Under the pieces are notes generated by a model. That model saw only the letters and a program-made list of their open reading frames with translations. It was not told the DNA's origin and ran no database searches. Shown one piece after another: positions 43,897 to 51,516 of a stretch of DNA of 64,000 nucleotides. The DNA comes from Leifsonia sp. EB41. GTDB taxonomy: Bacteria; Actinomycetota; Actinomycetes; Actinomycetales; Microbacteriaceae. The stretch's first letter is position 1, and the number at the start of each line of letters is the position of its first letter. A program made the position numbers and the translations under genes. The DNA lies in assembly GCF_041262565.1 (NCBI RefSeq), contig NZ_JBGCCJ010000001.1:3162001-3226000 (forward strand). The letters run 5' to 3'.

Positions 43897-44415
43897 ATGA
43901 GCAGGATGAAGGGGTCAGCCCCGGTCGCCCCGGCGACCAGGGCCTTCCTCGCCGTGGCCGCGCTGGGGGCCGGGCTGCTACACGCCGCCCTCGCCCCCAG
44001 CGCACCCCCGGTCCTCTTCGGGCTGCTCATTGCCATCGCGACAGCCGAACTCGGCTGGGCGGTATGGACGCTGTCGTATGATCGACCGCCGGTGTTCGCC
44101 CTCGTCCCTGCGCTCGCGCTGCTGCCGATCGCGATGTGGGCGGCGCTCGCGGTGACCGGGGCGACGGCGTCGTCCGGAACGGTCCTCGAACTGCCGCCGC
44201 AGCCGATGGGTGCCGCCTCCCTGCTGGACCTCGCCGTAGCGGGTGTGACTGCGGTCGTGATTCGCCGCGGCCGGCGGGCGCCGCAGACCTCTGGCGCGCT
44301 CCGGTTCGTGACTGTCCTCGTGCTGAGCGCGGCGGCGGTGTGCGCCATCACGGTGCCGGCTCTCGGGCTCACGGACGCGGGCGTCGCTGCTGTGACGGTC
44401 CATCACCACCACTGA
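43897..44415 (+). CDS. Small polytopic membrane protein, unknown
   Basis: A 172-residue protein with about five hydrophobic segments and an unusual C-terminal VHHHH. It starts 24 bases after the DUF4383 stop and may be co-transcribed. His residues near the C-terminus and membrane topology recall small metal-handling membrane proteins, but no family motif is certain. Confidence 0.6.
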   Translation: MSRMKGSAPVAPATRAFLAVAALGAGLLHAALAPSAPPVLFGLLIAIATAELGWAVWTLSYDRPPVFALVPALALLPIAMWAALAVTGATASSGTVLELPPQPMGAASLLDLAVAGVTAVVIRRGRRAPQTSGALRFVTVLVLSAAAVCAITVPALGLTDAGVAAVTVHHHH

Positions 44416-44421
44416 TGAGCC

Positions 44422-44453
44422 GAGGAATGGGGATTCGAATCCCCATCGAGGCC
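44422..44453. repeat. Copy of the tRNA-like attachment sequence (degenerate)
   Basis: GAGGAATGGGGATTCGAATC followed by CCCATCGAGGCC matches the tRNA 3'-end sequence at 46702-46733 over about 30 bases, with one base missing in the T arm and two mismatches. It begins seven bases after a stop codon and could be a decayed attachment site or coincidental palindrome. Confidence 0.4.
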
Positions 44454-44543
44454 CCCGATTCGGGGGTCGTGAGAATAGTTCTCCCGTGTTAAGTTTCGAT
44501 TCGTCGCAGCCGGATCCGACGAGGTGCTGCTCGAGGGAGACAG

Positions 44544-46601
44544 TTGAAACACGGCAAGTCGGTCGCTGGGGCGATCGCTCTCACGCTCGCGGTCACGCTC
44601 GTATCGATGCCCACTCCGGCTGGCCCCGCCGCTGCAGCCACGGCGCCGACTCCCCTGACCGAGGTGGGTCAGCTACAAGTCGCGGGTCCTCCTCTCGATA
44701 TGGCGATCGACACCGGGCGCCATCTCGCCTACATCCTCACCGGGCCGGCGAACCTTTCTGATCCTGTGTCGGTGACCGTCATCGACGAGGGGAAGCGCAC
44801 AACCGTCGGTTCGATCCCCGTAAGCAGCGGTGTGACCCGGATCGCGGTGGATTCGACCCGTCATGTGATCTACGCCGTCGACTCCACGAAGAATACGTTG
44901 TCCGTCATCGATGACGTGAGCGGTTCCGTCACACGAGTCGTGCCACTCGCCTTCAGGCCATGCGGTATAGCGGTCGACACCCAACGCAACGTCGTCTATC
45001 TGACGGACTTCGCTGGAGCGGCCGTCTACATCGTCGACGGCTCGAGCGGCACCGTTACGGGCTCGATACCGACCGACACCGACCCGGAATATGTCGCAGT
45101 CAACGAGACGACAGGGGTGGTCTACGCCGAGACGGGTTCGCACGGCTTCGCGGGGGACGTCGACGTGCTGGATCCGGCGTCGCGGACCGTCACGGCGCGG
45201 GTTCCTGTTCAGTGGTCTCAGCAGATGGTTGTGAACCCGGTGACCAACCGGGTCTACATCCCGACCGGCCTTGCGGTGGCGATTCTCGATGGGGCGACCA
45301 ACACGGGCAGTTCCCTCCTTCCGACGAACTGGGCCGGAACCACCGGCGTCGATCTGGTCGCGGTGAATCCCGCTACGGACGACGTCGCCTATCTCACCCC
45401 GAACGGCGCGGACGCCATCGACATGGCGAAGGGCATCGACCCGACGGTGACGCAGGAGCTTCCTGAGCTTTACCATCCGCAGGCAGCGGCTATCGACCCC
45501 GTGACCGGCGACATGCTCGTCACTGACAACACCAACTACTACTACCGCGTTGAGTTCTACGCGCCGATGGCGTTTGTTTCCGATCCACCGGCCTCGACGC
45601 TCGTTCCCGAGAAGCAGTTCTCCACCGTGGTGACCACGAATTCGACCGTGTCGCCCACGTACACGGTCACGTCGGGCGCCCTGCCGACAGGGCTCCAACT
45701 GAACTCGACGACGGGGGTCCTCTCGGGAGTGCCGACCGCGCGCGGCGCCTTCACATTCACGATCACGTGCGCCGACCAATGGGGAAACTCCATCTCGCAG
45801 GAATATTCGCAGACGGTCGAAGGGGCGGATTATGTTCCGCCGGTGCGGGCACACGACTTCAGCGGCGACCAGAAGGCGGATGTGCTGGCCCGTGACACCG
45901 CAGGTGACTTCATCAGGTACCGAGGCAATGGCGCCGGCGGATGGCTCACGCCGGCTTCGGCTCCGATCGGGTCAGGGTGGAACGGCATGACCTCGATCGT
46001 CGTGCCGGGCGACTTCGACGGTGACGGAAACGCGGATGTCCTGGCGCGAGACGCTGCCGGCCGGCTGTGGCTGTATCCGGGGAACGGCACCGGAGGCTGG
46101 AAGGCCCGTGAGCTGGTCGGGTCGGGCTGGAACGGCATGGCCGCCATTGTCGCTGCCGGTGACTTCAACAGCGATGGCTTCCAGGACGTCCTCGCCGTCG
46201 ACGGCTCCGGCGTCCTCTGGGAGTACCCCGGCGATGGGCACGGCGGCTGGCTGCCACGGCAGCAGATCGGCTCCGGATGGGGCGCGATGACGGCGATCGT
46301 CGGCGTCGGGGACTTCAACGGCGACGGTTTCCCCGATCTGCTCGTCCGGAACCCTGCCGGCGCCCTGCTGCTGTATCCGCACACCCCCACCGGCTGGCTC
46401 ACCCCGAAGCAGGTCGGTTCCGGCTGGAACGTCATGACCTCGATCCAGTCCGTCGGTGACTTCACCGGCGACGGATTCACTGACGTCCTCGCGCGGGACA
46501 CCGGCGGTTCGCTCTGGCTCTACCCGGGAAACGGCGCGTCCGGGTTCGGCGCCCCCTCCCGGGTCGGCAGCGGGTGGAACATCATGAACTGGATCGGCTG
46601 A
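44544..46601 (+). CDS. Secreted beta-propeller protein with VCBS/FG-GAP repeats
   Basis: A 685-residue exported protein. Signal peptide (residues about 1-36, ending PAAAATA). Residues about 40-330 carry YVTN-type repeats (VIDEGKRTTVGSIPV, AVDSTRHVIYAVD, VYIVDGSSGTVTGSIP). About 365-425 is a cadherin/He_PIG-like Ig module (LPTGLQLNSTTGVLSGVPT). From 440 to the end there are five VCBS/FG-GAP units, each with a DFNGDGFPDLL-type calcium loop. It is an adhesin-like or carbohydrate-binding surface protein. TTG 44544 follows GAGGGAGACAG. Its codon use and GC are milder than neighbours. Confidence 0.85.
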   Translation: MKHGKSVAGAIALTLAVTLVSMPTPAGPAAAATAPTPLTEVGQLQVAGPPLDMAIDTGRHLAYILTGPANLSDPVSVTVIDEGKRTTVGSIPVSSGVTRIAVDSTRHVIYAVDSTKNTLSVIDDVSGSVTRVVPLAFRPCGIAVDTQRNVVYLTDFAGAAVYIVDGSSGTVTGSIPTDTDPEYVAVNETTGVVYAETGSHGFAGDVDVLDPASRTVTARVPVQWSQQMVVNPVTNRVYIPTGLAVAILDGATNTGSSLLPTNWAGTTGVDLVAVNPATDDVAYLTPNGADAIDMAKGIDPTVTQELPELYHPQAAAIDPVTGDMLVTDNTNYYYRVEFYAPMAFVSDPPASTLVPEKQFSTVVTTNSTVSPTYTVTSGALPTGLQLNSTTGVLSGVPTARGAFTFTITCADQWGNSISQEYSQTVEGADYVPPVRAHDFSGDQKADVLARDTAGDFIRYRGNGAGGWLTPASAPIGSGWNGMTSIVVPGDFDGDGNADVLARDAAGRLWLYPGNGTGGWKARELVGSGWNGMAAIVAAGDFNSDGFQDVLAVDGSGVLWEYPGDGHGGWLPRQQIGSGWGAMTAIVGVGDFNGDGFPDLLVRNPAGALLLYPHTPTGWLTPKQVGSGWNVMTSIQSVGDFTGDGFTDVLARDTGGSLWLYPGNGASGFGAPSRVGSGWNIMNWIG

Positions 46602-46639
46602 GCCTTCAGGCACAGGCGCGCTGGCTGAAGAAAGAGCGA

Positions 46640-46679
46640 AGGCCCCGACTTCCGCGTAATCTTGCGGATCTCGGGGCCT
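46640..46679 (-). terminator. Intrinsic terminator of the displaced tRNA (minus strand)
   Basis: AGGCCCCGA and TCGGGGCCT pair around a smaller CCGC/GCGG stem. On the minus strand it is followed by CTTCGCTCTTTCTTC, a T-rich tail, and lies 18 bases after the tRNA CCA. It can also end the propeller gene in the plus direction. Confidence 0.75.
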
Positions 46680-46696
46680 ATGTTCACTGCGAAATA

Positions 46697-46740
46697 TGGC
46701 GGAGAATGGGGGATTCGAACCCCCATCGAGGCCTCTCGAC
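46697..46740 (-). tRNA. 3' fragment of a class II tRNA (Ser-like), attachment site (attL)
   Basis: Read on the minus strand: a variable arm (5-bp TCGAG/CTCGA stem with a 4-base loop, 46726-46739), a perfect T arm with 5-bp GGGGG/CCCCC stem and TTCGAAT loop (46708-46724), acceptor strand ATTCTCC, discriminator G and CCA (46699-46697). The 5' half (acceptor, D arm, anticodon) is not found to the right. This is the usual scar of integration into a tRNA 3' end. The full tRNA should lie at the other end of the element. Long variable arm and GGAGAAT acceptor fit tRNA-Ser. Confidence 0.8.
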
Positions 46741-47080
46741 GCCCTACGGCGAAGCCAACTTCCGCGGAATTACGCGGAAGTCGCATCTCTTGTCATCTCA
46801 GCGATTTGCCCTGATCTCAGAATTGTGTGGGCAAAGTGTGGGCACGGCAATTCCCTCGTTCAGGGCGTCAGCGGGATCAACCGGCAGCTGAGTGACCAAT
46901 CGATAAGCGCACCTGAGTGGGTCAGCCACGTGGTTGGTTCTCGTGGCGGCCGTGGGATTGCGATGTTTCGCCTGCAGGCAAGGTACCTGGGCCGTGATTT
47001 GAAATTGAGCGGAGACCTGGTCCTCGCCCGGCCCGATGGTGCGTCAAGATAGTGCGAACCCGATTCGCTGGAGGCGGCCT
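46741..47080. other. Element end region without a credible gene
   Basis: Holds the palindrome CTTCCGCG-N6-CGCGGAAG (46759-46780), whose reverse strand shares CTTCCGCGTAAT with the terminator at 46649-46660, perhaps integrase arm sites. Short open frames here are translations across the tRNA remnant and are not believed to be genes. GGAGG at about 47070 serves the SIR2 gene. Confidence 0.5.
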
Positions 47081-48193
47081 GTGTACATGCCACGTGTCCT
47101 GATCATCACAGGAGCCGGGGCGAGCGCGTCGCTAGGCGCGGACGGACGTCCGATCGCGATGATGAGCGAATGGGCGACCTCACTGATCGATGAGCTCGGT
47201 TATGCTGCAAAGCTTCTCGGCCTAACCGAAGGGATGGCTGGGAACGAGTTTGAATCAGCGCTGGGGCGGTTCATCGCCTTCGCAAACGCGCTGCCGGTCG
47301 TCGAGCCTTTACATGAGTTCGGCGGCAAGGCGAACGTGCTGGCTGATCCAGCCAATGTGCAGGCCCTTCTCGATTCCAATGCCTGGCTGACCAATGCTCG
47401 CCGCAACGTCGACGCCGTACGTCGCGTACTCCAAAGGAACTTATTTGAGCAGTTCAACCAAGCGCGCATCGATGAGAACTCGGCATTTCACAGTTATAGC
47501 GCCCTGCATGATCAGCTTCGCTCGGCGTTCGATGAGCGACCCGTTTTTCTCGCTCACGTCACCACCAACTTCGACCACGCCATCGAGGCAGCGATTGAAA
47601 AGGAGGGCGAGACCTCTTCAGAAGATCGCGTAGTCCTTGACGGATTCGCTCGCTCATACGGCGGCAAAGCCGAGACGTGGGCCCCAAACCTCCTTACCTT
47701 CAGCCGCCTGCACGACGGCGAGATACCGGTGGTTCATCTTCACGGAGCCGTGGGCTGGTATTTCTCGGACGACGGCAACACGATCCGCCGCCGGCCTAGC
47801 AACGAGCTCATCGACGACCGACTAACGCCAGCGCTTCTTCTGCCTGACGACAACAAGGAAATCGGCAAGTTCCCGACGCCGCTTAGGCAAGTCTGGGACC
47901 AGTTCCTTGGGCTCCTTGCGAGCAGCACACACGTGCTCGTGCTTGGCCACAGCCTGCACGACCCGCATCTGGTGAAAGAGCTCCGAAGCTCCCAAAAGCC
48001 GATTGCGGTCGTGGCTTACACGGAACCGGATGCAAAGGGCCGATTTGATCTCAACAACTCGAGTCAGGCGCAATCTCTGAGGGAGCTACTTCCCGAGGCC
48101 AAGCTGCTGGCTGGAAAGTTTGGACAGCGAGGACCGCACTCTGACATAGACCCAATCGAACTCAAGATCTGGATGCGGGATCATGCGAGGTAG
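47081..48193 (+). CDS. SIR2-family protein (defence-type)
   Basis: A 370-residue SIR2_2-like protein. GAGASASLGADGRP (residues 11-24) is the NAD-binding loop, TTNFD (161-165) the ribose/nicotinamide motif, and HLHG (219-222) has the catalytic His; LVLGHSLHDPHL near 287 closes the site. Bacterial SIR2 proteins of this kind deplete NAD in anti-phage or anti-plasmid systems (for example DSR, Thoeris, SIR2-HerA). No obvious effector partner is adjacent; the C-terminal part is short. GTG 47081 follows GGAGG. Located at the element edge, typical of cargo. Confidence 0.88.
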   Translation: MYMPRVLIITGAGASASLGADGRPIAMMSEWATSLIDELGYAAKLLGLTEGMAGNEFESALGRFIAFANALPVVEPLHEFGGKANVLADPANVQALLDSNAWLTNARRNVDAVRRVLQRNLFEQFNQARIDENSAFHSYSALHDQLRSAFDERPVFLAHVTTNFDHAIEAAIEKEGETSSEDRVVLDGFARSYGGKAETWAPNLLTFSRLHDGEIPVVHLHGAVGWYFSDDGNTIRRRPSNELIDDRLTPALLLPDDNKEIGKFPTPLRQVWDQFLGLLASSTHVLVLGHSLHDPHLVKELRSSQKPIAVVAYTEPDAKGRFDLNNSSQAQSLRELLPEAKLLAGKFGQRGPHSDIDPIELKIWMRDHAR

Positions 48194-48229
48194 CCGCGAG
48201 AGATTCACCACGTCGCCACTACGGCGTTC

Positions 48230-48811
48230 TTAGTCGGCTCGGGCAGCAACCCCGCTGCTCTTGAGGAGCGTTGCGATCCGGGCGGACTCTTGAGCGAGCC
48301 TAGCGATCCTCTCTTGAACCTCGGATCTTGTAGCCGTCAGGTCTGGGTCGCCGGAAGCGGTTTCAACTTCAACGACCATGCGAAGGCGATCAAGCTCACG
48401 CTCAAGCAGCCCTAGTTCGCGGATCGCAGTCAGAAGAGCGATGTCTTCGCGCTCACGGGCCGTTCTTGGCCGATACGAACTCGCGGGCGTGGCCGAAAGC
48501 CAGCAGTCGAACTCGGCCGCCGTCATACCTGCGAATTCGTCGCTGAGGTTCGGTAGGTCTAGTTCGGAGTCTGGGCGTCCCATCGGAGCGAGCAGCATCG
48601 ACAGTGGAACGTTGAGTCCCCGCGCAATATTCAGGAGCTGGCTGACGCTGAGGTCTGCCTTTCGCCCGGACTCGATGTTCTCGAGGACGGCTTCAGTGAC
48701 ATTGCCGCCAGGGATGGTGTCCGCCAAGTCCCGCGTAGTGCGGAACCCGCGTTGGCGACGAGCCATCCTGATCCGCGTTCCGATGCCGGCCTCCGCACGA
48801 AAATCTGCCAT
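48230..48811 (-). CDS. XRE-family transcriptional regulator
   Basis: A 193-residue protein with an N-terminal XRE helix-turn-helix (GTRIRMARRQRGFRTTRDLADTI and ENIESGRKADLSVSQLLNIARGLNVPL, residues about 10-70). The C-terminal half is a charged coiled-coil-like segment (REREDIALLTAIRELGLLERELDRLR). Divergent from the AlpA-like gene across a 101-base promoter region. Probably a regulator of element genes. Confidence 0.88.
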   Translation of the reverse strand: MADFRAEAGIGTRIRMARRQRGFRTTRDLADTIPGGNVTEAVLENIESGRKADLSVSQLLNIARGLNVPLSMLLAPMGRPDSELDLPNLSDEFAGMTAAEFDCWLSATPASSYRPRTAREREDIALLTAIRELGLLERELDRLRMVVEVETASGDPDLTATRSEVQERIARLAQESARIATLLKSSGVAARAD

Positions 48812-48912
48812 GTCAACAGCCTAATGGCAGGACTGTTGTCGATCTAGCGATTTGTGATACTGTCGTATTTGCAACACACGGATACTCACGTTGTCGAAAC
48901 GGAGGAAGCAAG
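48812..48912. promoter_or_regulatory. Divergent promoter region between XRE and AlpA-like genes
   Basis: TTGTCGA occurs twice (about 48837 and 48891) in the same orientation, a GATACT -10-like box lies at about 48856, and the region is AT-rich for this window. Likely control point of the element. Confidence 0.45.
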
Positions 48913-49110
48913 ATGATTGGAGATTTCATTCGGCCCGCTGATGCGGCCGAGCTGACCGGACTATCGGTAGCGGCGCTTGCGCAGCTTCGCTACCGCCACG
49001 AGGGCCCGTGCTACTACAAGCCCACATCGCATCGCGTCTACTACAAGCGCGCGGAGGTGATCGCATGGCTCGAGACGGGCATCCAAACCGCGAGCTCGAC
49101 CCTGGCGTGA
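48913..49110 (+). CDS. AlpA/MerR-type small DNA-binding protein
   Basis: A 65-residue winged-helix protein: IRPADAAELTGLSVAALAQLRYRHEGPCYYKPTSHRVYYKRAEVIAWLE, the helix_turn_helix_17 / excisionase-like pattern found in phage and conjugative elements. It may act as excisionase or activator. ATG 48913 follows CGAAACGGAGGAAGCAAG, a leader also found before the lipoprotein and SSB genes. Confidence 0.85.
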   Translation: MIGDFIRPADAAELTGLSVAALAQLRYRHEGPCYYKPTSHRVYYKRAEVIAWLETGIQTASSTLA

Positions 49111-49214
49111 CGGAAACCTTCGAGACGCAACGCGGCGTCATTCAGGATTTCGTAGATGGCTACCTGGTGCCAGTTGACCCCATGGATGACCTGCATTGCG
49201 AGAGCTGTCAGTAG
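49065..49214 (+). CDS. Small acidic protein, unknown, overlaps AlpA-like gene
   Basis: A 49-residue protein beginning MARDGHPNRELDPGV and ending HCESCQ. ATG 49065 lies inside the end of the AlpA-like gene and has GGAGG eight bases upstream, so it is translationally coupled. Acidic with a CxxC-like pair at the C-terminus; no family recognised. Confidence 0.5.
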   Translation: MARDGHPNRELDPGVTETFETQRGVIQDFVDGYLVPVDPMDDLHCESCQ

Positions 49215-49584
49215 AACAGCTCGTTCACCCCGGCGTGCCGCCGAAAGGCCACCCCTGTTCGGGGGTAGCGTGCGGCACCAAATGGAGAGGCTGATTCTTA
49301 CCCACTTCGCCGTAACGCCAGGCTCCCGAGGCGAGTCAGGGCGGCGGTGAGGCATCGTGGCTGAGACTCCCGAACTTCAGAGTCGAAGTCGCCGCTCCGC
49401 AGTCCAATCCGGGCGCGCTGCCCCGAGACCCATCTCCCTGGCGCAGCTCGGAAAATCCAACTCCTTTTCACGGGGGTTCCCGCGCGCCCATTCGCGCTGA
49501 AGTAGCCCTCATCTGACGAGCCCTCTACTGCTCGAACCCGGTCCCTCGCATAAGCCACCTCCATGCAAGGAAGGTTGTGATCTC
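49215..49584. other. 370-base intergenic region
   Basis: No strong gene. It contains a CCCC-TGTTC-GGGG hairpin at about 49250 and GCGTGCCGCC-type GC hairpins, which may terminate the upstream mini-operon. A 47-codon open frame from GTG 49357 to 49500 has GGTGAGG in front but no recognisable content. Promoter for the T4SS operon is expected before 49585. Confidence 0.4.
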
Positions 49585-50328
49585 GTGGCTGGAGGAACCC
49601 AAGTTCGCACGCGTGCGGACGCCCGACTGACCGAGCTGCTCCGTGAAGTCGACACCATGCGCTCATTCGTCCGGTTCCGTATGCGGGGCCGGCCCAACGA
49701 GGTCGATGACGTACTGCAGCTCATCCGCGAAACTGTCTGGCACCGCGCTGCCACTTACGACCCAGACCTGGGAACACCGAACTACTTCGTATTCGGCATT
49801 ACGCGCCACGTCGTGCTCCGCGAGCTGGAGCGCAAATACGTCCAGATGGACGAACTACCCGCTGACGCCGAGTGGTACTCGGATGTCGACCCGCTGGATG
49901 GATTGATCCGTCGTTTCGACGCACACCGGTGGATGCTTCTGGCGGCTGATTACGTCGGCGCATCCGACTGGCGAGTGATGGGCGAACTCAGTCTGTCCGG
50001 CGGCGACGCACAGCGCGTCGCCGCCGAATATCAGCTGTCCAAGCGGGGGCTTCGCACGGTCCGCGATCGGGTGTGTCAGGTCGCCCAGACCGTTCTTGCC
50101 GCGCTTGCGGCCGCGGATGCCGGGCTCCCGGTCACCGGTTCCGTGATCGTGTCGTGCGTGCCGGAGACCGGAGGGTTTAGAGAGGTCGCCGAGATGATCA
50201 GCGACGACACCAACACAATTGCGGCGCGCCTCCACATCCACCCGGGCTCCGCGCGAGCGCGAATCGCCACCGCCAAGCGACTGCTGACGATCGCCCGAGC
50301 TGTCCTCGAACAAGAGACAACGGCATGA
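49585..50328 (+). CDS. Sigma-70-like / ECF-type sigma factor
   Basis: A 247-residue protein with region 2-like helices (MRSFVRFRMRGRPNEVDDVLQLIRETVWHRAATYD; DDVLQ is the usual sigma region 2.2 motif) and a C-terminal helix-turn-helix (MISDDTNTIAARLHIHPGSARARIATAKRLL) like region 4. A middle helix-turn-helix-like stretch is also present. GTG 49585 is the start. It heads the conjugation operon and may direct its transcription; the stop overlaps the next start (ATGA). Confidence 0.75.
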   Translation: MAGGTQVRTRADARLTELLREVDTMRSFVRFRMRGRPNEVDDVLQLIRETVWHRAATYDPDLGTPNYFVFGITRHVVLRELERKYVQMDELPADAEWYSDVDPLDGLIRRFDAHRWMLLAADYVGASDWRVMGELSLSGGDAQRVAAEYQLSKRGLRTVRDRVCQVAQTVLAALAAADAGLPVTGSVIVSCVPETGGFREVAEMISDDTNTIAARLHIHPGSARARIATAKRLLTIARAVLEQETTA

Positions 50329-51428
50329 TCAGCGCCACCTCCATGGCCGCGCACGCGGTGACGCGTCCGAAGACCACTCGGAATCTCTTGATCGTCGCCG
50401 CGGTCATCGTCCTCGTCGTCCCCGCCGCTCTCGTCGCTGTGCCGGTCACCCTGGTGCTCGCGATGGGAGCCGACGGCTTCGGTGGTGGCGGGGGAGTCTG
50501 CAGCGGATCCGCCCCCTCCGTCCAGGCAGGTAAGACCGTCGACGGGTACGGGCCGGACCAGTTGAAGATCGCCGCGACGATCATCACTGTCGGTCAACAG
50601 ATGAGCGTTCCACCGCACGGCCTGACGTTGGCGCTGATGGTCGCGATTGGCGAGTCCGGACTCCGCAACCTCGACCATGGCGACGCGGTCGACAACACGA
50701 CAATCGGTGTGTTCCAGCAGGGCGCCGGGTACGGCACGCGCGCGAAGCGGATGGACCCGGCGACTGCGGCAGCCGCTTTCTACACCCGGATGCTGCACGT
50801 CCCGGATTGGCAAACCGCGGCACCGACCCTGGTCGCGCACGCGGTCCAGATCAATGCGGACCCGAACCACTACGCGCCGTTCTGGGCGCCAGCAGAACGA
50901 GTCCTCGCGACACTTACCGGTGCTAGCGCGGAGTCGTGCCAAGTGCCCGCGGACGCCCGGGCCGCGGCCGCGGTCCTCGTGGGGGCCATCCAAGCGAAGA
51001 AGCTGAACTTCCTCGAACCCCGCTACCAACAGCAAGTGGTCAATATAGCCGATGGGACGGCGACCCCGGACTGCACGATCGATGCTCACGTCCTGCAGCT
51101 GATCGTCGTGGCCGTCCGGTCTTTCCAGCAGGTCGGAGTCAGCGACCTCAACCGGCGGTGTACCGGTATGACTCCAGGCGCAGGCACCGCCTCCGCGCAC
51201 TGGAAAGGCAAGGCGGTCGACTTCTATGCCCTCAACCGGCAGTCGCTCACAGGCGCCGATGACCTCTCCGTCCAGCTCATCCATGCGCTGGATCCGTACG
51301 CCCCCCACGGGTCATCAGTCGGCCAAAGTGACTGCCGAGCCCGCGCCCACGTCTCGCTCGGCGCCCTGTCGAACTTCACCAGCGGCTTCCCCGACACCTG
51401 CAATCACCAGCACCTTCAGGTGCCCTGA
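50325..51428 (+). CDS. T4SS cell-wall hydrolase: lytic transglycosylase plus M15-like peptidase
   Basis: A 367-residue membrane-anchored exoenzyme. One TM (residues about 21-47). Domain 1 (about 75-200) resembles goose-type or VirB1 transglycosylases: Glu in LMVAIGESGLRNLDHGD and IGVFQQGAGYG. Domain 2 (about 225-365) has the M15 zinc peptidase pattern SAHWKGKAVDF and final NHQHLQV (HxxGxAxD and HxH). It opens peptidoglycan locally for the conjugation channel. ATG 50325 overlaps the sigma gene. Confidence 0.82.
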   Translation: MISATSMAAHAVTRPKTTRNLLIVAAVIVLVVPAALVAVPVTLVLAMGADGFGGGGGVCSGSAPSVQAGKTVDGYGPDQLKIAATIITVGQQMSVPPHGLTLALMVAIGESGLRNLDHGDAVDNTTIGVFQQGAGYGTRAKRMDPATAAAAFYTRMLHVPDWQTAAPTLVAHAVQINADPNHYAPFWAPAERVLATLTGASAESCQVPADARAAAAVLVGAIQAKKLNFLEPRYQQQVVNIADGTATPDCTIDAHVLQLIVVAVRSFQQVGVSDLNRRCTGMTPGAGTASAHWKGKAVDFYALNRQSLTGADDLSVQLIHALDPYAPHGSSVGQSDCRARAHVSLGALSNFTSGFPDTCNHQHLQVP

Positions 51429-51473
51429 CTCACGGATTTGCGGAGATGCGCGCCAAAAACAGCCCCGAACCGG

Positions 51474-51516
51474 AACGTGAAAGCGACGGGCACATACGAA
51501 ACCGAGGTGAATTGAG
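51474..51516 (+). promoter_or_regulatory. Shared leader/promoter motif before the lipoprotein gene
   Basis: CGGAACGTG and AAAGCGAC, then CGAAACCGAGG before the ATG. The same blocks with a 6-base insertion precede the SSB gene (61091-61149), and the last block precedes the AlpA-like gene. GGAAC resembles an ECF -35 element. Confidence 0.5.

Noticed and set aside
46574-47052. Open frames starting MEHHEL and MAENGGFEPP on the plus strand
   Set aside because: These run across the tRNA remnant and terminator; the GFEPP-type peptide is a well-known artefact of translating tRNA T arms.
49357-49500. 47-codon open frame from GTG with GGTGAGG upstream
   Set aside because: Composition gives no recognisable protein and there is no overlap or coupling with neighbours; left as part of the intergenic region.
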